64,000 bases of DNA from CAVQCJ01 sp963711005 (lineage in GTDB: Bacteria; Actinomycetota; Actinomycetes; Prado026): contig CAVQCJ010000006.1 of NCBI GenBank assembly GCA_963711005.1, forward strand, positions 186,001-250,000. Direction: 5' to 3'. Every line of letters begins with the position of its first letter. Within the stretch, counting starts at the first letter, position 1. A program made the translations under genes and the position numbers. The notes under the pieces are model-generated. The model saw only the letters and a list, made by a program, of their open reading frames with translations. It was not told the origin of the DNA and searched no databases. Positions 9,581-18,314 of this stretch are shown here, piece after piece.

Positions 9581-9628
9581 TACCTTCGTCGGACGCCGTC
9601 GACGGGGGAGGCCACGCTCATCAGGTCT
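9581..9628 (+). promoter_or_regulatory. Promoter-like box and ribosome site before the Kelch-type gene
   Basis: The 197-base gap after ftsZ holds no gene that I can support. A TACCTT box (9581-9586) would fit a -10 element, and a strong GGGGGAGG ribosome site sits at 9604-9611. The first standard in-frame start, GTG 9629, is 17 bases from that site, which is too far. An ATC codon at 9620 lies at ideal spacing. Confidence 0.35.
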
Positions 9629-10927
9629 GTGCTGCGCCGCTGCGCGCCCGTCATCGTCGCCTGCGCCGCTGTCGTGGCTGCCAATGGTGCGCCGTCCGTG
9701 GCCGCGACACCTGGTCACGACCCTCAGCTGCAGACCATCGGCGTGCCGTCCTACGACGACTGGGGCCTGGATGCGGCGATGGCCTACGACGCCGACACGC
9801 ATCAAGTGGTCGGCTACGGCGGGCGCGCCTTCACGGACCGGTGCTCGTGCGATGGCACCGGCGGAACCTGGGTCTGGGACGGCTCGGACATGCACCAGGT
9901 GGTCCCGCCCGGCTCGGGCACTCTCTACTCACGGCTGGTGTTCGACGCGGCCACCCACCAGCTCTTGCACATCGACGGCGTCATGGCCGACGACACGACC
10001 CCCATCGCCACCACCGCACTGTGGACAGGGACGGGCTGGCAGACGCTGACTCCGGCGCACCAGCCCTCACCGCGCGGCGCCCCGGCAGCCGCGTACGACG
10101 CGAAGACCGGACAGCTCATCGTCTTCGGCGGCGGAGCCGCGCCGGTGACCGGCCCGTCAGCCGACACGTGGACGTGGACGGGTACGGACTGGCAGCTGCT
10201 GTCCCCGGCGACGTCGCCGCCCGGCCGGATGCAGGCGGTCATGGCCTACGACGACGCCACCGGTCAGCTCGTCCTGTACGGCGGCAACACCGGCTTCGGC
10301 TTCCTCAACGACACCTGGGTGTGGACCGGGACCAGCTGGAAGCAGCGCAGTCCGGCCCACAGCCCGGGCGCGATCATCAACGCGGCGATGACCTACGACC
10401 CGGCACTGCACGCCCTGGTGCTGTTCGGCGGTCAGACGCACTCGGGCATCCTGCCCGCTCCTGGGCCGGCACCGGTCTGGAAGTGGACCGGCTCGGACTG
10501 GGTGCAGCTGACCGCGGCAACCGGGCCCGCGGATGTGGTCTGGCCCTCGATGGCCTACGACCCGGACCACGACCAGCTGCTCGTTCTCGCCCCCTTCTTC
10601 GACAAGCCGAACGGGGTCAGCCACCAGTTCCTGCTGCTGGACGCACCGACGGCGACCACGCTGACCGCCGTGCAGCCGACACCGGCGGCGTCGCTGACGG
10701 TGACCGCCAGCGTGCGCGCTCGCGACGTGGCCGCCATCGGTGGGTCGGTCAGCTTCACCGTGGACGGCCGGGTCGTCGCCACGTGCGCCACGTCCCCAGT
10801 CGTCGCCGGCACGGCGAGCTGCCAGATCGCGGTCGCGGCCGGGGTGCACACGGTCCGAGCCGTGTACTCGGCCGGCCCTGGCTTCCTCGGAAGCAGCTCG
10901 CCGAAAGTCACGGTCCCAACGACCTAG
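9629..10927 (+). CDS. Secreted Kelch-type beta-propeller with Ig-like domain
   Basis: The protein has 432 residues from GTG 9629. A hydrophobic N-terminal segment (PVIVACAAVVAANGAPSVAA) looks like a signal peptide. The body holds about six Kelch-like blades. Each pairs a strand such as MAYDDATGQLVLYGG with a tryptophan motif such as DTWVWTGTSWKQRSP. The last roughly 90 residues form an Ig-like repeat (SVSFTVDGRVVATC, CQIAVAAGVHTVRAVYSAG). No enzyme motif is visible, so a surface binding role is inferred. The start is doubtful: an ATC codon at 9620 has much better spacing to the ribosome site and would lengthen the basic n-region. First gene of the accessory block. Confidence 0.8.
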   Translation: MLRRCAPVIVACAAVVAANGAPSVAATPGHDPQLQTIGVPSYDDWGLDAAMAYDADTHQVVGYGGRAFTDRCSCDGTGGTWVWDGSDMHQVVPPGSGTLYSRLVFDAATHQLLHIDGVMADDTTPIATTALWTGTGWQTLTPAHQPSPRGAPAAAYDAKTGQLIVFGGGAAPVTGPSADTWTWTGTDWQLLSPATSPPGRMQAVMAYDDATGQLVLYGGNTGFGFLNDTWVWTGTSWKQRSPAHSPGAIINAAMTYDPALHALVLFGGQTHSGILPAPGPAPVWKWTGSDWVQLTAATGPADVVWPSMAYDPDHDQLLVLAPFFDKPNGVSHQFLLLDAPTATTLTAVQPTPAASLTVTASVRARDVAAIGGSVSFTVDGRVVATCATSPVVAGTASCQIAVAAGVHTVRAVYSAGPGFLGSSSPKVTVPTT

Positions 10928-11092
10928 CGGCGCTTGGGCTCGACTGCGGCTTACGACGCCTTGCCCAGCCAGGGCTCCACTCGTAGACGACCCGAGCGAA
11001 GTCATCGTCGTTGCCCGGCCAGCAGGTTGCGTCCCTCCGCCGTCCCCGCGGGCCACCCCCTGCCGAATCGGACTGGCCCTCCAACGCCACTG
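10928..11092. other. Gap without recognisable gene
   Basis: This stretch lies between the Kelch gene and a convergent small gene. I see no ORF with coding character, no convincing hairpin and no RNA gene. Confidence 0.5.
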
Positions 11093-11398
11093 CTAGCGCA
11101 CTACTACCTGATCGCGAGCCACCCAGACCAGATACCTTCGACGTTCGTCAACCGGAAGTTCAAGATCGACTGGGTGGTCCGCCCAAGGGGTGAGCCGCTG
11201 GTCGGCGTCGAAGACGGCGCATTTGTCGCTCATGACCTGAGCTACGCCGTCCGCGTTCGGAAACATCACCTCCACGATTCCGGGTTGGGGATCGTCATCC
11301 AGCCATCGCAGGGCCTGGCAGCGGAGAAAGAACATCGCCCGATCGTGCCCCGTCCCCACCCAGCCGACGACCGGGGAACAGCGTTCCTCAATCGGCAC
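11093..11398 (-). CDS. Small hypothetical protein
   Basis: A 101-residue ORF from a GTG start, with motifs such as RAMFFLRCQALRWLDDD, VEVMFPNADGVAQVM and RYLVWVARDQVVVR. The mix of hydrophobic and charged residues looks like a real globular protein. I recognise no family. Third codon positions are clearly less GC-rich than in neighbouring genes (many T and A endings), which suggests recent acquisition. No ribosome site or -10 box is evident upstream. The longer open frames on the opposite strand look like shadows. Confidence 0.55.
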   Translation of the reverse strand: MPIEERCSPVVGWVGTGHDRAMFFLRCQALRWLDDDPQPGIVEVMFPNADGVAQVMSDKCAVFDADQRLTPWADHPVDLELPVDERRRYLVWVARDQVVVR

Positions 11399-11452
11399 AT
11401 CGGTGCGCGAAACCGTTCTCGTCCGTAGGCGGGAATCGGTGGGCCTGACCAG

Positions 11453-11947
11453 TCAGGTTTCGGCGTCCGGAGGCTCCTCGGCGTAGGCCGTTGCTGGCGG
11501 AGGACCGGCCGGGCCAGGACGTCTGGGCTCGCGGACTCCGGCAGTGCCGCCGCCTCCTTCCCATCTGTCGAGCGGGACGGGCTGTTGCCGCCGACGGGCG
11601 CGACCGGTCGGCCACGCCGTCACGTGGGCCACGGCCGGATCGGGCAGCCCGCGCTCCCGACAGTGCTGGAACAGTCGGGCACGGCCGATGGCTCCCGCTT
11701 CCGCTGGATCGCGCGCGTGCACTTTCGCGGCGAAGCCCAGGCTCATCGACTCGGGGCCGTTCGGTCCCCCATCGACTGGCAGTGATCGCGCCACCGCGTC
11801 GCTCCCGGACATGCCGGGGAAGCTGTACTGCATCGTCACCAGCCACTTCGGCAACCGCGCCACCTCCAGCAGCGCCGATGATGACACCAACCCGCCCAGC
11901 CTCGTGGTGCATGCCGCGATCGGCACGTCGGCACCGGCGCGCCGCAT
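11453..11947 (-). CDS. Hypothetical protein
   Basis: A 164-residue ORF from ATG 11947, with third positions almost all G or C as in the host genes, which supports coding. The central part (LEVARLPKWLVTMQYSF, PESMSLGFAAKVHARD, RARLFQHCRERGLPD) looks globular; the C terminus is rich in Arg, Pro and Gly. No known family is recognised. An upstream ATG at 11966 lies in another frame and has a CACCAT box 6 bases before it. One extra base near 11948 would join the two, so the true start may be leaderless at 11966. Confidence 0.5.
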   Translation of the reverse strand: MRRAGADVPIAACTTRLGGLVSSSALLEVARLPKWLVTMQYSFPGMSGSDAVARSLPVDGGPNGPESMSLGFAAKVHARDPAEAGAIGRARLFQHCRERGLPDPAVAHVTAWPTGRARRRQQPVPLDRWEGGGGTAGVREPRRPGPAGPPPATAYAEEPPDAET

Positions 11948-12037
11948 CGGCAGAGTCGTCCTCCATGGCCAGATGGTGCCTCCTCGACCGCCCGTGGTCG
12001 GTACTTCCGTACAGCGACGTTGCGTCACCATGGGCGC

Positions 12038-12661
12038 GTGGCCGTAGCCAAGGAGACCGCGCCCGCCCGCCAGGTCCGAGCGACGTTCGATGACCGGACT
12101 GTCACGGTGTACCAGGCGTTCCGTGCCGAGATCGCGGACGCGGCGCTGCGAGCAGGGACCTTCGTGGCCCCGTTCGGGATGGGACGCATGACGTGGATCA
12201 AGCCGTCGTTCCTGTGGATGATGTATCGCAGCGGCTGGGCGACCAAGCCAGGGCAGGAACACGTGCTGGCTGTCCGGATGACCCGAGACGGCTTCGAGAA
12301 CGTCCTCGGCCAGGCATGCCTCAGCGCCTACGACCCCACCGTCCACACCAGCCAGGAGGAGTGGAGTCAGCGCAACCGCTCCACGAGAGTGCGAGTCCAG
12401 TGGGACCCCGAGCGATCCCTGATCCTCGAGCCCCTGCCGTGGCGCTCCTTGCAGGTCGGCCTTTCGGGCCCGGTCGTCCGAAGCTACGTCGCAGAGTGGA
12501 TCGTGGGCATCTCTGACGCCACGCCGCAGGCCCGTGCGATCTCCGCCGCCCTCCTGACCGGCGACACCGACACCGCCCGAGACCGACTGCCGGCGGAGAG
12601 GCCCTACCCGTTGCCCGCGTCAATAGCAGCCGTCATCGGTGCCACCGCCCCTGCGCGGTGA
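12038..12661 (+). CDS. DUF4291 family protein
   Basis: A 207-residue protein with the DUF4291 pattern throughout: RQVRATFDDRTVTVYQAF, MTWIKPSFLWMMYRSGWATK, HVLAVRMTRDGF, VRVQWDPERSL and VRSYVAEWIVGISD. The family is widespread and uncharacterised, so no reaction can be assigned. GTG 12038 is the likely start; TTG 12020 is an in-frame alternative. A CACCAT box ends 6 bases before the GTG, which would suit a leaderless transcript. Its neighbours give no functional hint. Confidence 0.85.
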   Translation: MAVAKETAPARQVRATFDDRTVTVYQAFRAEIADAALRAGTFVAPFGMGRMTWIKPSFLWMMYRSGWATKPGQEHVLAVRMTRDGFENVLGQACLSAYDPTVHTSQEEWSQRNRSTRVRVQWDPERSLILEPLPWRSLQVGLSGPVVRSYVAEWIVGISDATPQARAISAALLTGDTDTARDRLPAERPYPLPASIAAVIGATAPAR

Positions 12662-12792
12662 GAGCCCGGGAACGGCACGTCGGTTCGCCGGGCCTGGCCG
12701 ACGCTTCAGCCGACGGCCCGCCAGAGCACCAGATGCCGAGGCTGAAGCAAACCGTCAGCCCCGGGAGTCGTTCGTCCGGGAGTCGAACGGGC

Positions 12793-12798
12793 GAGACT
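12793..12798 (+). promoter_or_regulatory. Possible -10 box of leaderless lipoprotein gene
   Basis: GAGACT ends 6 bases before ATG 12805, matching the NANNNT core seen before several other starts in the window. An imperfect inverted pair, CGTTCG and CGAACG, sits about 5-25 bases upstream. No separate ribosome site is visible. Confidence 0.35.
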
Positions 12799-12804
12799 GG
12801 TCGC

Positions 12805-14205
12805 ATGCGGGCAACCCCGGTAGCGGCCGTCCTCCTGGTCGCCGCCCTGGCGTCCTGCTCGGTCGCGCCCCCCTCGCCGGCGGCGACGGCGCCGGCTCAC
12901 CCGACCGGCTCCGCCGCGAGCAGCACCGCCGCGAGCGGCACCGCCGGCGTGCCGTCCGTTCCCGACTGGCCGACCTATCACGGCGACGCAGCCAGGACCG
13001 GGATGTCGACCACGATGCCTGCTGCGAGCGGGCATCTCTCGGTCACGGCCGCGCTCGACCTGGACGGGGCCGTGTATGCGTCCCCGATCGTGGTCGGCGG
13101 GGTCACGATCGTTGCCACCGAGCACGACACGCTGTACGGGCTGGACGGCTCCGGACGGCAGCTGTGGCGGCTGAACCTCGGCTCGCCGGCGCCGGGCTCA
13201 CAGCTGCCCTGCGGCAACATCGATCCGCTCGGCATCACCGGAACACCGGTGTACGACCCGTCGACTGCGCTGGTCTACCTGGTCGCCGAGCTCGGCGGCC
13301 CACCCCGGCACGAGCTGGTGGCCGTGAGCCCTGTCGACGGCACCGTGGCCTGGCGGACCGGATTGGACCTGCCCGGCGTCGACCCGGCTGCGATGCAGCA
13401 GCGCGGTGCGCTGACGGTCGCGGCCGGCTCGGTCTGGGTGCCGTTCGGCGGCCTGGCGGGCGACTGCGGCGCGTACCGAGGGCGGGTCGTCGGGGTCGCG
13501 CTCGACGGCGTGCACACCCCGACGGCGTTCACCGTGCCGACCGGCCGTGAGGGCGGCATCTGGGCTCCACCCGGTCCGTCCGTCGACTCCACCGGCCACC
13601 TGCTGGTGTCGGTCGGCAACGGCGAGTCGGGGCCCGGAGACACCTACGACTTCAGCGACTCCGTGCTGCAGCTGGCCGGTGTCACCATGGTCGACTCGTT
13701 CTCGCCCACGAGCTGGCAGGACGACAACGCCAACGACCGTGACCTGGGGTCGCAGGGCCCGGCACTGGTCGGTGACCGGTGGGTGTTCATCGCGGGCAAG
13801 TCCGGGACGGCCTATGTCCTTCGGCAGGGCCACCTGGGTGGCATCGGAGGGCAGGTGTCGGCGGCCCACATCTGTCCGTCCTTCGGCGGTGCCGCGGTCT
13901 CGGGCGATGTCGTCTACGTGCCGTGCACCGACGGTCTGCGCGCGGTCCGGATCGGGTCGGACGGCACGATGCGGGTGCTCTGGCACGCCGATCGTGCCGT
14001 GACCGGCTCACCGGTCGTCGGCGGCGGCCGGGTCTGGGCCCTGGACCCGGCCGGGGGCATCCTGCACGCGCTCGACCCGGCGACCGGACGCTCGGGCGCT
14101 GCGGTCGAGGTCGGGGCGGCGTCTCGCTTCGCCACTGCGGCCGTCCGGGGCGCTGAGCTTGTCGTCCCGACGATGTCCGGGGTCGTGCTCGTGCTCACCT
14201 CGTAG
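12805..14205 (+). CDS. PQQ-type beta-propeller lipoprotein
   Basis: The protein has 466 residues. A lipoprotein signal peptide (MRATPVAAVLLVAALASC) puts the lipidated cysteine at residue 18. A Ser/Thr/Ala-rich linker runs to about residue 50. The rest is a PQQ-like or YVTN-like propeller, with repeated strands such as GVTIVATEHDTLYGLDGSGRQ, ALVYLVAELGG, GTAYVLRQGHLGG and GRVWALDPAGGILHALD. No catalytic quinoprotein residues are evident, so I infer an anchored binding or scaffold protein. ATG 12805 is chosen because upstream in-frame starts lack a signal peptide. It converges with the beta-helix gene with a 6-base gap and no obvious terminator. Confidence 0.85.
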   Translation: MRATPVAAVLLVAALASCSVAPPSPAATAPAHPTGSAASSTAASGTAGVPSVPDWPTYHGDAARTGMSTTMPAASGHLSVTAALDLDGAVYASPIVVGGVTIVATEHDTLYGLDGSGRQLWRLNLGSPAPGSQLPCGNIDPLGITGTPVYDPSTALVYLVAELGGPPRHELVAVSPVDGTVAWRTGLDLPGVDPAAMQQRGALTVAAGSVWVPFGGLAGDCGAYRGRVVGVALDGVHTPTAFTVPTGREGGIWAPPGPSVDSTGHLLVSVGNGESGPGDTYDFSDSVLQLAGVTMVDSFSPTSWQDDNANDRDLGSQGPALVGDRWVFIAGKSGTAYVLRQGHLGGIGGQVSAAHICPSFGGAAVSGDVVYVPCTDGLRAVRIGSDGTMRVLWHADRAVTGSPVVGGGRVWALDPAGGILHALDPATGRSGAAVEVGAASRFATAAVRGAELVVPTMSGVVLVLTS

Positions 14206-14211
14206 CCGCAG

Positions 14212-16572
14212 TCAGCCGACCGTGATCGAGGCGTCGTCCGCCCAGAAGCAGGTGCCGGGTGGCGCGCTCAGCGTGTATGCGGTGAGATCCAGGCTCGAGC
14301 CCCCGGGGACCGTCGGCACGTACGACACCGAGACCTGCTGCCACCCGGTGCTGAGCACGACCGTGCCGATCGCCTGACCGGAGAACGTCGACCCGGCGTA
14401 CTCCCGGAGCCGGAGCTTCAGGCTGGCGCCGGCGGTGTCGGCCCGGACCCACATCGACGCGGCGTAGGTGCCCGCAGTCGTCTGGGTCACCCAGTTCGGG
14501 GAGTCGTTCAGGGTGCAGTCCGCGATGGTCGACGTCGTGGTGTTCGCGAGGACCGCCGCGAAGGAACCGCTGTGACCGCCGGCGGTCCTCGTCACCGTGA
14601 TGCCCGCGCGCCCGTTGTTGTTCCACCCGCTGGTGCTGGTCTCGAAGCCCGGGTTGCCGACCAGGTTCGGTGGGGTAGCAGGGGACACCGAGACGCCGGC
14701 CGTCGCTGTCGACGTGAGTCCGGCTGTGTCAGTGACCGTGACGGTGACGGTGAAGGTTCCGGCGCTCGAGTAGGTGTGCGCGGCCGTGGCGCCCGGCTGC
14801 GGGCCGGTCGTCGTCCCGTCCCCGAAGTCGAAGGCGTAGGTCGCGATCGGCCATGCGTCAGTGTCTGTCGACGCCGACGCGTCCGCGGTGACCGCGAGCG
14901 GTGCGGGTCCGCTGGACGGGCTCACAGCGAGCCGCGCGACCGGAGCGGTGTCCGAGGCCTGGACGGCCACGGCTGCAGACGCGGTGTCCGTGAGTCCGTT
15001 CGTGTCGGTCACCGTGACGGTCAGCTGGAACGTCCCCACGGATGTGTACGTGTGCAGCGCGGTCGCGCCCGGTTGCGGCCCGGAGTTCGTGCCGTCACCG
15101 AAGTCGAACTGGTACGACGCGAGCGGCTGCCCGTCGGCGGCGAAGGAACCGCTGGCGTCCGCGGTCACAGCGAGCGGCGGGAGGCCGGCGTCGGGGGCGA
15201 CCGACAGTGCGGCGGTCGGCGGCGCACCTGCACGTGGGGTGAACTCGTAGGCCCCGCGGTCGTCGTACGCCCGCGGGCCGAGGCCGGTGTTCGCTGTCGC
15301 CGGGTCGTCGAACCGGGCCGTGCCCTCCAGGTCGGTGGTCGGCTGCCCGGGTGCGGAGGAGTCGGCCGAGTCGATGGCGGGCGAGCCGGCCTGAAGGTGG
15401 AAGTCCGCACCCGACGGGTTGACCCAGGACGGGTCCGCCTGGCGGCCGTGCGTCTCCTGTCCGGTCGCCGAGCGGAAGGTCGACAGCGACGAGTACAGGG
15501 TCGTCCCCCAGGTGACGAGCGTGCCCGGTGAGCTCAGCCAGAGCAGGTCGCTGTCGATGGTCGTGCCGCTTCGAGAGCTCGGGTCGACCCGGATGTCGCC
15601 CTTGGTCGTCGTGCTCTTGAGGCCGTTCCCGACGCTGATGTTGTTGCGCACCGTCCCGTTGCTGGACGCGGCCGTGCCCGAGCTGCCCTCGAGGTTGATG
15701 CCGGAGGTGGCGTTGGAGTACACGCTGTTGGAGACGATGACGACGCCGGTCGAGTTGAGGCAGTCGATGCCGTGGTCCCCGTTCCCGTACGACAGGTTGT
15801 CGTAGACCACGCTCCCGTTCGCACCGTTGTACAGCTGGATCCCGGAGTCCTCGTTGCCGTGGCTGGTGTTGCGGTCGACGATGTTTCCCGGGCTGCGGAC
15901 GTCGATGCCCGGCGCGGCGCGGGTGAACTGCCGAGCGTTGGAGTACGAGTCGTTGCCCCTGATCTCGACGCCGGAGGTTCCGGTGGTGAGGTAGATGCCG
16001 GAGTCACTGTTGTGGTCGGTGGTGTTGCCGACGATCAGTGAGCTCGTCGTGCCCTTCAGGTAGATGCCCTGCGCCGTCGCGCCGCTGACAGGCTGCCCGG
16101 AGAGTGTCACGCGGTTGCCGCTGAAGGTGATGTTCGAGGAGTTCTTGAGGTAGACCCCGTAGCTGATGGTGCCGCTGACGGTGAAGCCCGAGATGGTGAT
16201 CCAGCTCTTCGTGTCCACGGTGAAGCCGTGGGTGCCGCCGGTGACGGTCACGCTGGCCCCGGGCGCCGGGCTGTAGGACACGGGTGCGCCCGGGGTGCCG
16301 GAGATCTTCGGCTTGACTTCCTCGTGGTAGGTCCCGGACTGAACGAGCACCGAGTCTCCGGGGCCGGCCACGGCGGCGGCGGCTCCGATCGTGCAGAACG
16401 GCGCGGACTGGCTCCCGGTGCCCGAGTACGGGCAGCGCGGGTCGCCGCCGTCGACCCACCAGGTCGTCGCCGCGAACGCGGGCGTGCCCCGTAGGCCGGA
16501 CACCACCAGTGCCATCGTGACCAGGGCCGCGAGAAGGAGGATCCGGCGAGTGAACACGTGAGGTCCCGGCAC
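14212..16572 (-). CDS. Secreted right-handed beta-helix protein with two PKD domains
   Basis: The protein has 786 residues. The signal peptide ends at AFA-ATTWW, about residue 34. Residues about 35-440 form a pectate-lyase-like parallel beta-helix: DSVLVQSGTYHE, repeated NxS/GIYL/GIDC turns, and Asn-rich rungs such as NRNTSHGNEDSGIQLYNG. Two PKD repeats follow, each with YxFDFGDGT and HTYxSxGTFxxTVTVTDT. The last roughly 150 residues resemble a carbohydrate-binding module (NLVGNPGFETSTSGW...FWADDASITVG). Such proteins bind or cleave polysaccharides; the catalytic residues cannot be assigned. GTG 16557 is an alternative start. Its nearness to the polysaccharide operon suggests action on the same polymer. 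Confidence 0.85.
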   Translation of the reverse strand: MPGPHVFTRRILLLAALVTMALVVSGLRGTPAFAATTWWVDGGDPRCPYSGTGSQSAPFCTIGAAAAVAGPGDSVLVQSGTYHEEVKPKISGTPGAPVSYSPAPGASVTVTGGTHGFTVDTKSWITISGFTVSGTISYGVYLKNSSNITFSGNRVTLSGQPVSGATAQGIYLKGTTSSLIVGNTTDHNSDSGIYLTTGTSGVEIRGNDSYSNARQFTRAAPGIDVRSPGNIVDRNTSHGNEDSGIQLYNGANGSVVYDNLSYGNGDHGIDCLNSTGVVIVSNSVYSNATSGINLEGSSGTAASSNGTVRNNISVGNGLKSTTTKGDIRVDPSSRSGTTIDSDLLWLSSPGTLVTWGTTLYSSLSTFRSATGQETHGRQADPSWVNPSGADFHLQAGSPAIDSADSSAPGQPTTDLEGTARFDDPATANTGLGPRAYDDRGAYEFTPRAGAPPTAALSVAPDAGLPPLAVTADASGSFAADGQPLASYQFDFGDGTNSGPQPGATALHTYTSVGTFQLTVTVTDTNGLTDTASAAVAVQASDTAPVARLAVSPSSGPAPLAVTADASASTDTDAWPIATYAFDFGDGTTTGPQPGATAAHTYSSAGTFTVTVTVTDTAGLTSTATAGVSVSPATPPNLVGNPGFETSTSGWNNNGRAGITVTRTAGGHSGSFAAVLANTTTSTIADCTLNDSPNWVTQTTAGTYAASMWVRADTAGASLKLRLREYAGSTFSGQAIGTVVLSTGWQQVSVSYVPTVPGGSSLDLTAYTLSAPPGTCFWADDASITVG

Positions 16573-16884
16573 GGGTCCCAGCGAACAGGCGCGCCCGCGG
16601 CCGCGGAACCGTCAGCGGACGTAGGCGAACTGCGTCATCCTCGTCGCGGATCCGGTCCGTTGCATCCGTCACTCACCGCACATGGACGATAGCGAGAACG
16701 TGAAAGGGCCATGAGGACCGTTGCGTCGACGCCGAGTCTGGGGTGATGGTGAACTCTGGGCAACGGTCGGGGAAACGGACGGGACGTACGGCGGGCCGGA
16801 AACGCGGCGGCGAGGGGAGCCGACAGCCGCGGACAGAACCGTCGACGCAGGAACCGAGCCCTGGGCAGTTTCCCTCGGGGAGGG
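16573..16884. other. Divergent intergenic region
   Basis: 312 bases separate the beta-helix gene and the histidine kinase, which are transcribed away from each other, so both promoters should lie here. I see no coding sequence and no clear -35/-10 pair. A GGGGAGGGG ribosome-site-like tract abuts the kinase GTG. Confidence 0.5.
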
Positions 16885-17595
16885 GTGGGCCAGGTGGGTG
16901 CGAACGGTGATGCCCTGGGGCAGTCGCCGCTGGAGGAGCGCCCCGGCGACCTGGCCGGTCTCGTGCACGACCTTCGACAGCCAGTGGCAGCCATCAGGTT
17001 CGTCCTCGGAGCCCTGTGTGGCCGGGTGGACCTGCCAGGTGACGTCCCGGCCCTCGTCGACCAGCTCGACACGTACGCCCGCTGGATGTCCGACCTGCTC
17101 CGACTCCCCATGGCCGACCCGCACGGGTCGGACGGCGCCGACCGAGAGGCAGGCACGGCGTCCGGTCCGCACCTGTCCGACCTGGGCACGGTGGCAGCCG
17201 TCGCGGCGTCCGCGGCGGGGCAGGCGCACATGGCCAGGCTGGTGCTCGAGCCGTTGGGGACGGCCACGGTCCTCGTCGACGAGACCGACCTGCGCAGGGC
17301 GCTGGGCAACCTGCTCGACAACGCCTTCCGCGCGGCGGGTCCTTCGGGGACCGTACGTGTCCGGGTGGGGACCGGCGACGGCATCGGCTTCGTGACGGTC
17401 GACGACGACGGCCCAGGGTTCGGGCGGGTCGAGAGCGGGAGCCGGCTGGGGCTGTCGCTGGTGGCGGAGCTGGCGCTGTCGGTGGGTGGCCGTCTGGAGT
17501 TCAGCGGCAGCGATCTCGGTGGCGTCCGCACCCGTCTCCAGCTGCCGGTGCACAGCCCGGAGCTCGAGCAGGCCCTTGACATGAGCCGGGCATGA
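16885..17595 (+). CDS. Soluble sensor histidine kinase without sensor domain
   Basis: A 236-residue two-component kinase core. The H-box is LVHDLRQPVAAIRF with His28. The N-box is LGNLLDNAFRAAG (N142/N146), the G1 box DDDGPGFG is at 173-180, and the G2 box GSRLGLSL is at 185-192. There is no membrane helix and no PAS or GAF domain ahead of the H-box, so the signal must reach it through another protein or a small N-terminal tail. It precedes the NarL-type regulator by 7 bases and is presumably its kinase partner. The start could be GTG 16885 or GTG 16894. Confidence 0.8.
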   Translation: MGQVGANGDALGQSPLEERPGDLAGLVHDLRQPVAAIRFVLGALCGRVDLPGDVPALVDQLDTYARWMSDLLRLPMADPHGSDGADREAGTASGPHLSDLGTVAAVAASAAGQAHMARLVLEPLGTATVLVDETDLRRALGNLLDNAFRAAGPSGTVRVRVGTGDGIGFVTVDDDGPGFGRVESGSRLGLSLVAELALSVGGRLEFSGSDLGGVRTRLQLPVHSPELEQALDMSRA

Positions 17596-17602
17596 GGCCC
17601 AC

Positions 17603-18286
17603 ATGAAGCTGCTGCTCTGCGACGACCACGTGCTGCTCCTGGAGGCGCTCGCGGCTGCGCTCACCGCACGCGGCCACGAGGTGGTGGCGACCGTCGCCGA
17701 CCCGGCTTCCGTCGCGGAGGTCGCCCGACGGCTGGCTCCCGACGTGTGCATCCTCGACATCGGCTTCCCGGATGGCGACGGGATCGAGGCGGCCGGCGAG
17801 ATCGCGGCCCTGGCGCCGGACACGAAGGTCCTGATCCTGTCGGCGACCTACGACCCGGCTCTCGTCCGTGCCGCGTTCGAGGTCGGGGCGATGGGCTTCG
17901 TGCAGAAGGACGAGAGCCTCGAGGAGGTCCTCACCGCGGTACGTCGACTCGGCGAAGGAGAGGTCGCGGTCGACCCGCGGCTGCTGCGCGCCGCCATGCG
18001 CGAGCCGCGTGGCGCACCGGCGCCGGCCCGCCGCGGCGTCGAGGCGGCGCTGCTCACGCCCCGGGAGACCGAGGTCCTCGTCCACCTCGTGGCGGGAGAC
18101 ACCACGAGCGAGATAGGCCGGGCGCTCGGTGTCGCGTCGAGCACTGCGCGTACGCACATCCAGAACGTCCTCATCAAGCTGGGGGTGCACACCCGGCTAC
18201 AGGCGGCCGCGTTCGCGGTCCGACACGGCCTGGTCGACGAGACGGCCGTGGAGCCGGCGCGACAGCAGGTCGGTCGGACTCGTTAG
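17603..18286 (+). CDS. NarL/FixJ-type response regulator
   Basis: A 227-residue regulator. The receiver has acidic residues D7/D8, phospho-acceptor D52 in CILDIGFPDGDG, S80 and K102, so it should be phosphorylatable. A LuxR-type helix-turn-helix covers about residues 150-210 (LTPRETEVLVHLVAG, ASSTARTHIQNVLIKLGVH). It lies directly behind the kinase gene and upstream of a second regulator and the polysaccharide operon, whose expression it may control. Confidence 0.92.
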   Translation: MKLLLCDDHVLLLEALAAALTARGHEVVATVADPASVAEVARRLAPDVCILDIGFPDGDGIEAAGEIAALAPDTKVLILSATYDPALVRAAFEVGAMGFVQKDESLEEVLTAVRRLGEGEVAVDPRLLRAAMREPRGAPAPARRGVEAALLTPRETEVLVHLVAGDTTSEIGRALGVASSTARTHIQNVLIKLGVHTRLQAAAFAVRHGLVDETAVEPARQQVGRTR

Positions 18287-18314
18287 CTCGGCGGGAGCGC
18301 ACCAGACGGTCGCC

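Noticed and set aside
14572..15531. 319-codon plus-strand ORF
   Set aside because: It lies opposite the beta-helix/PKD gene, is Arg/Gly-rich and lacks motifs; a shadow of the real minus-strand gene.
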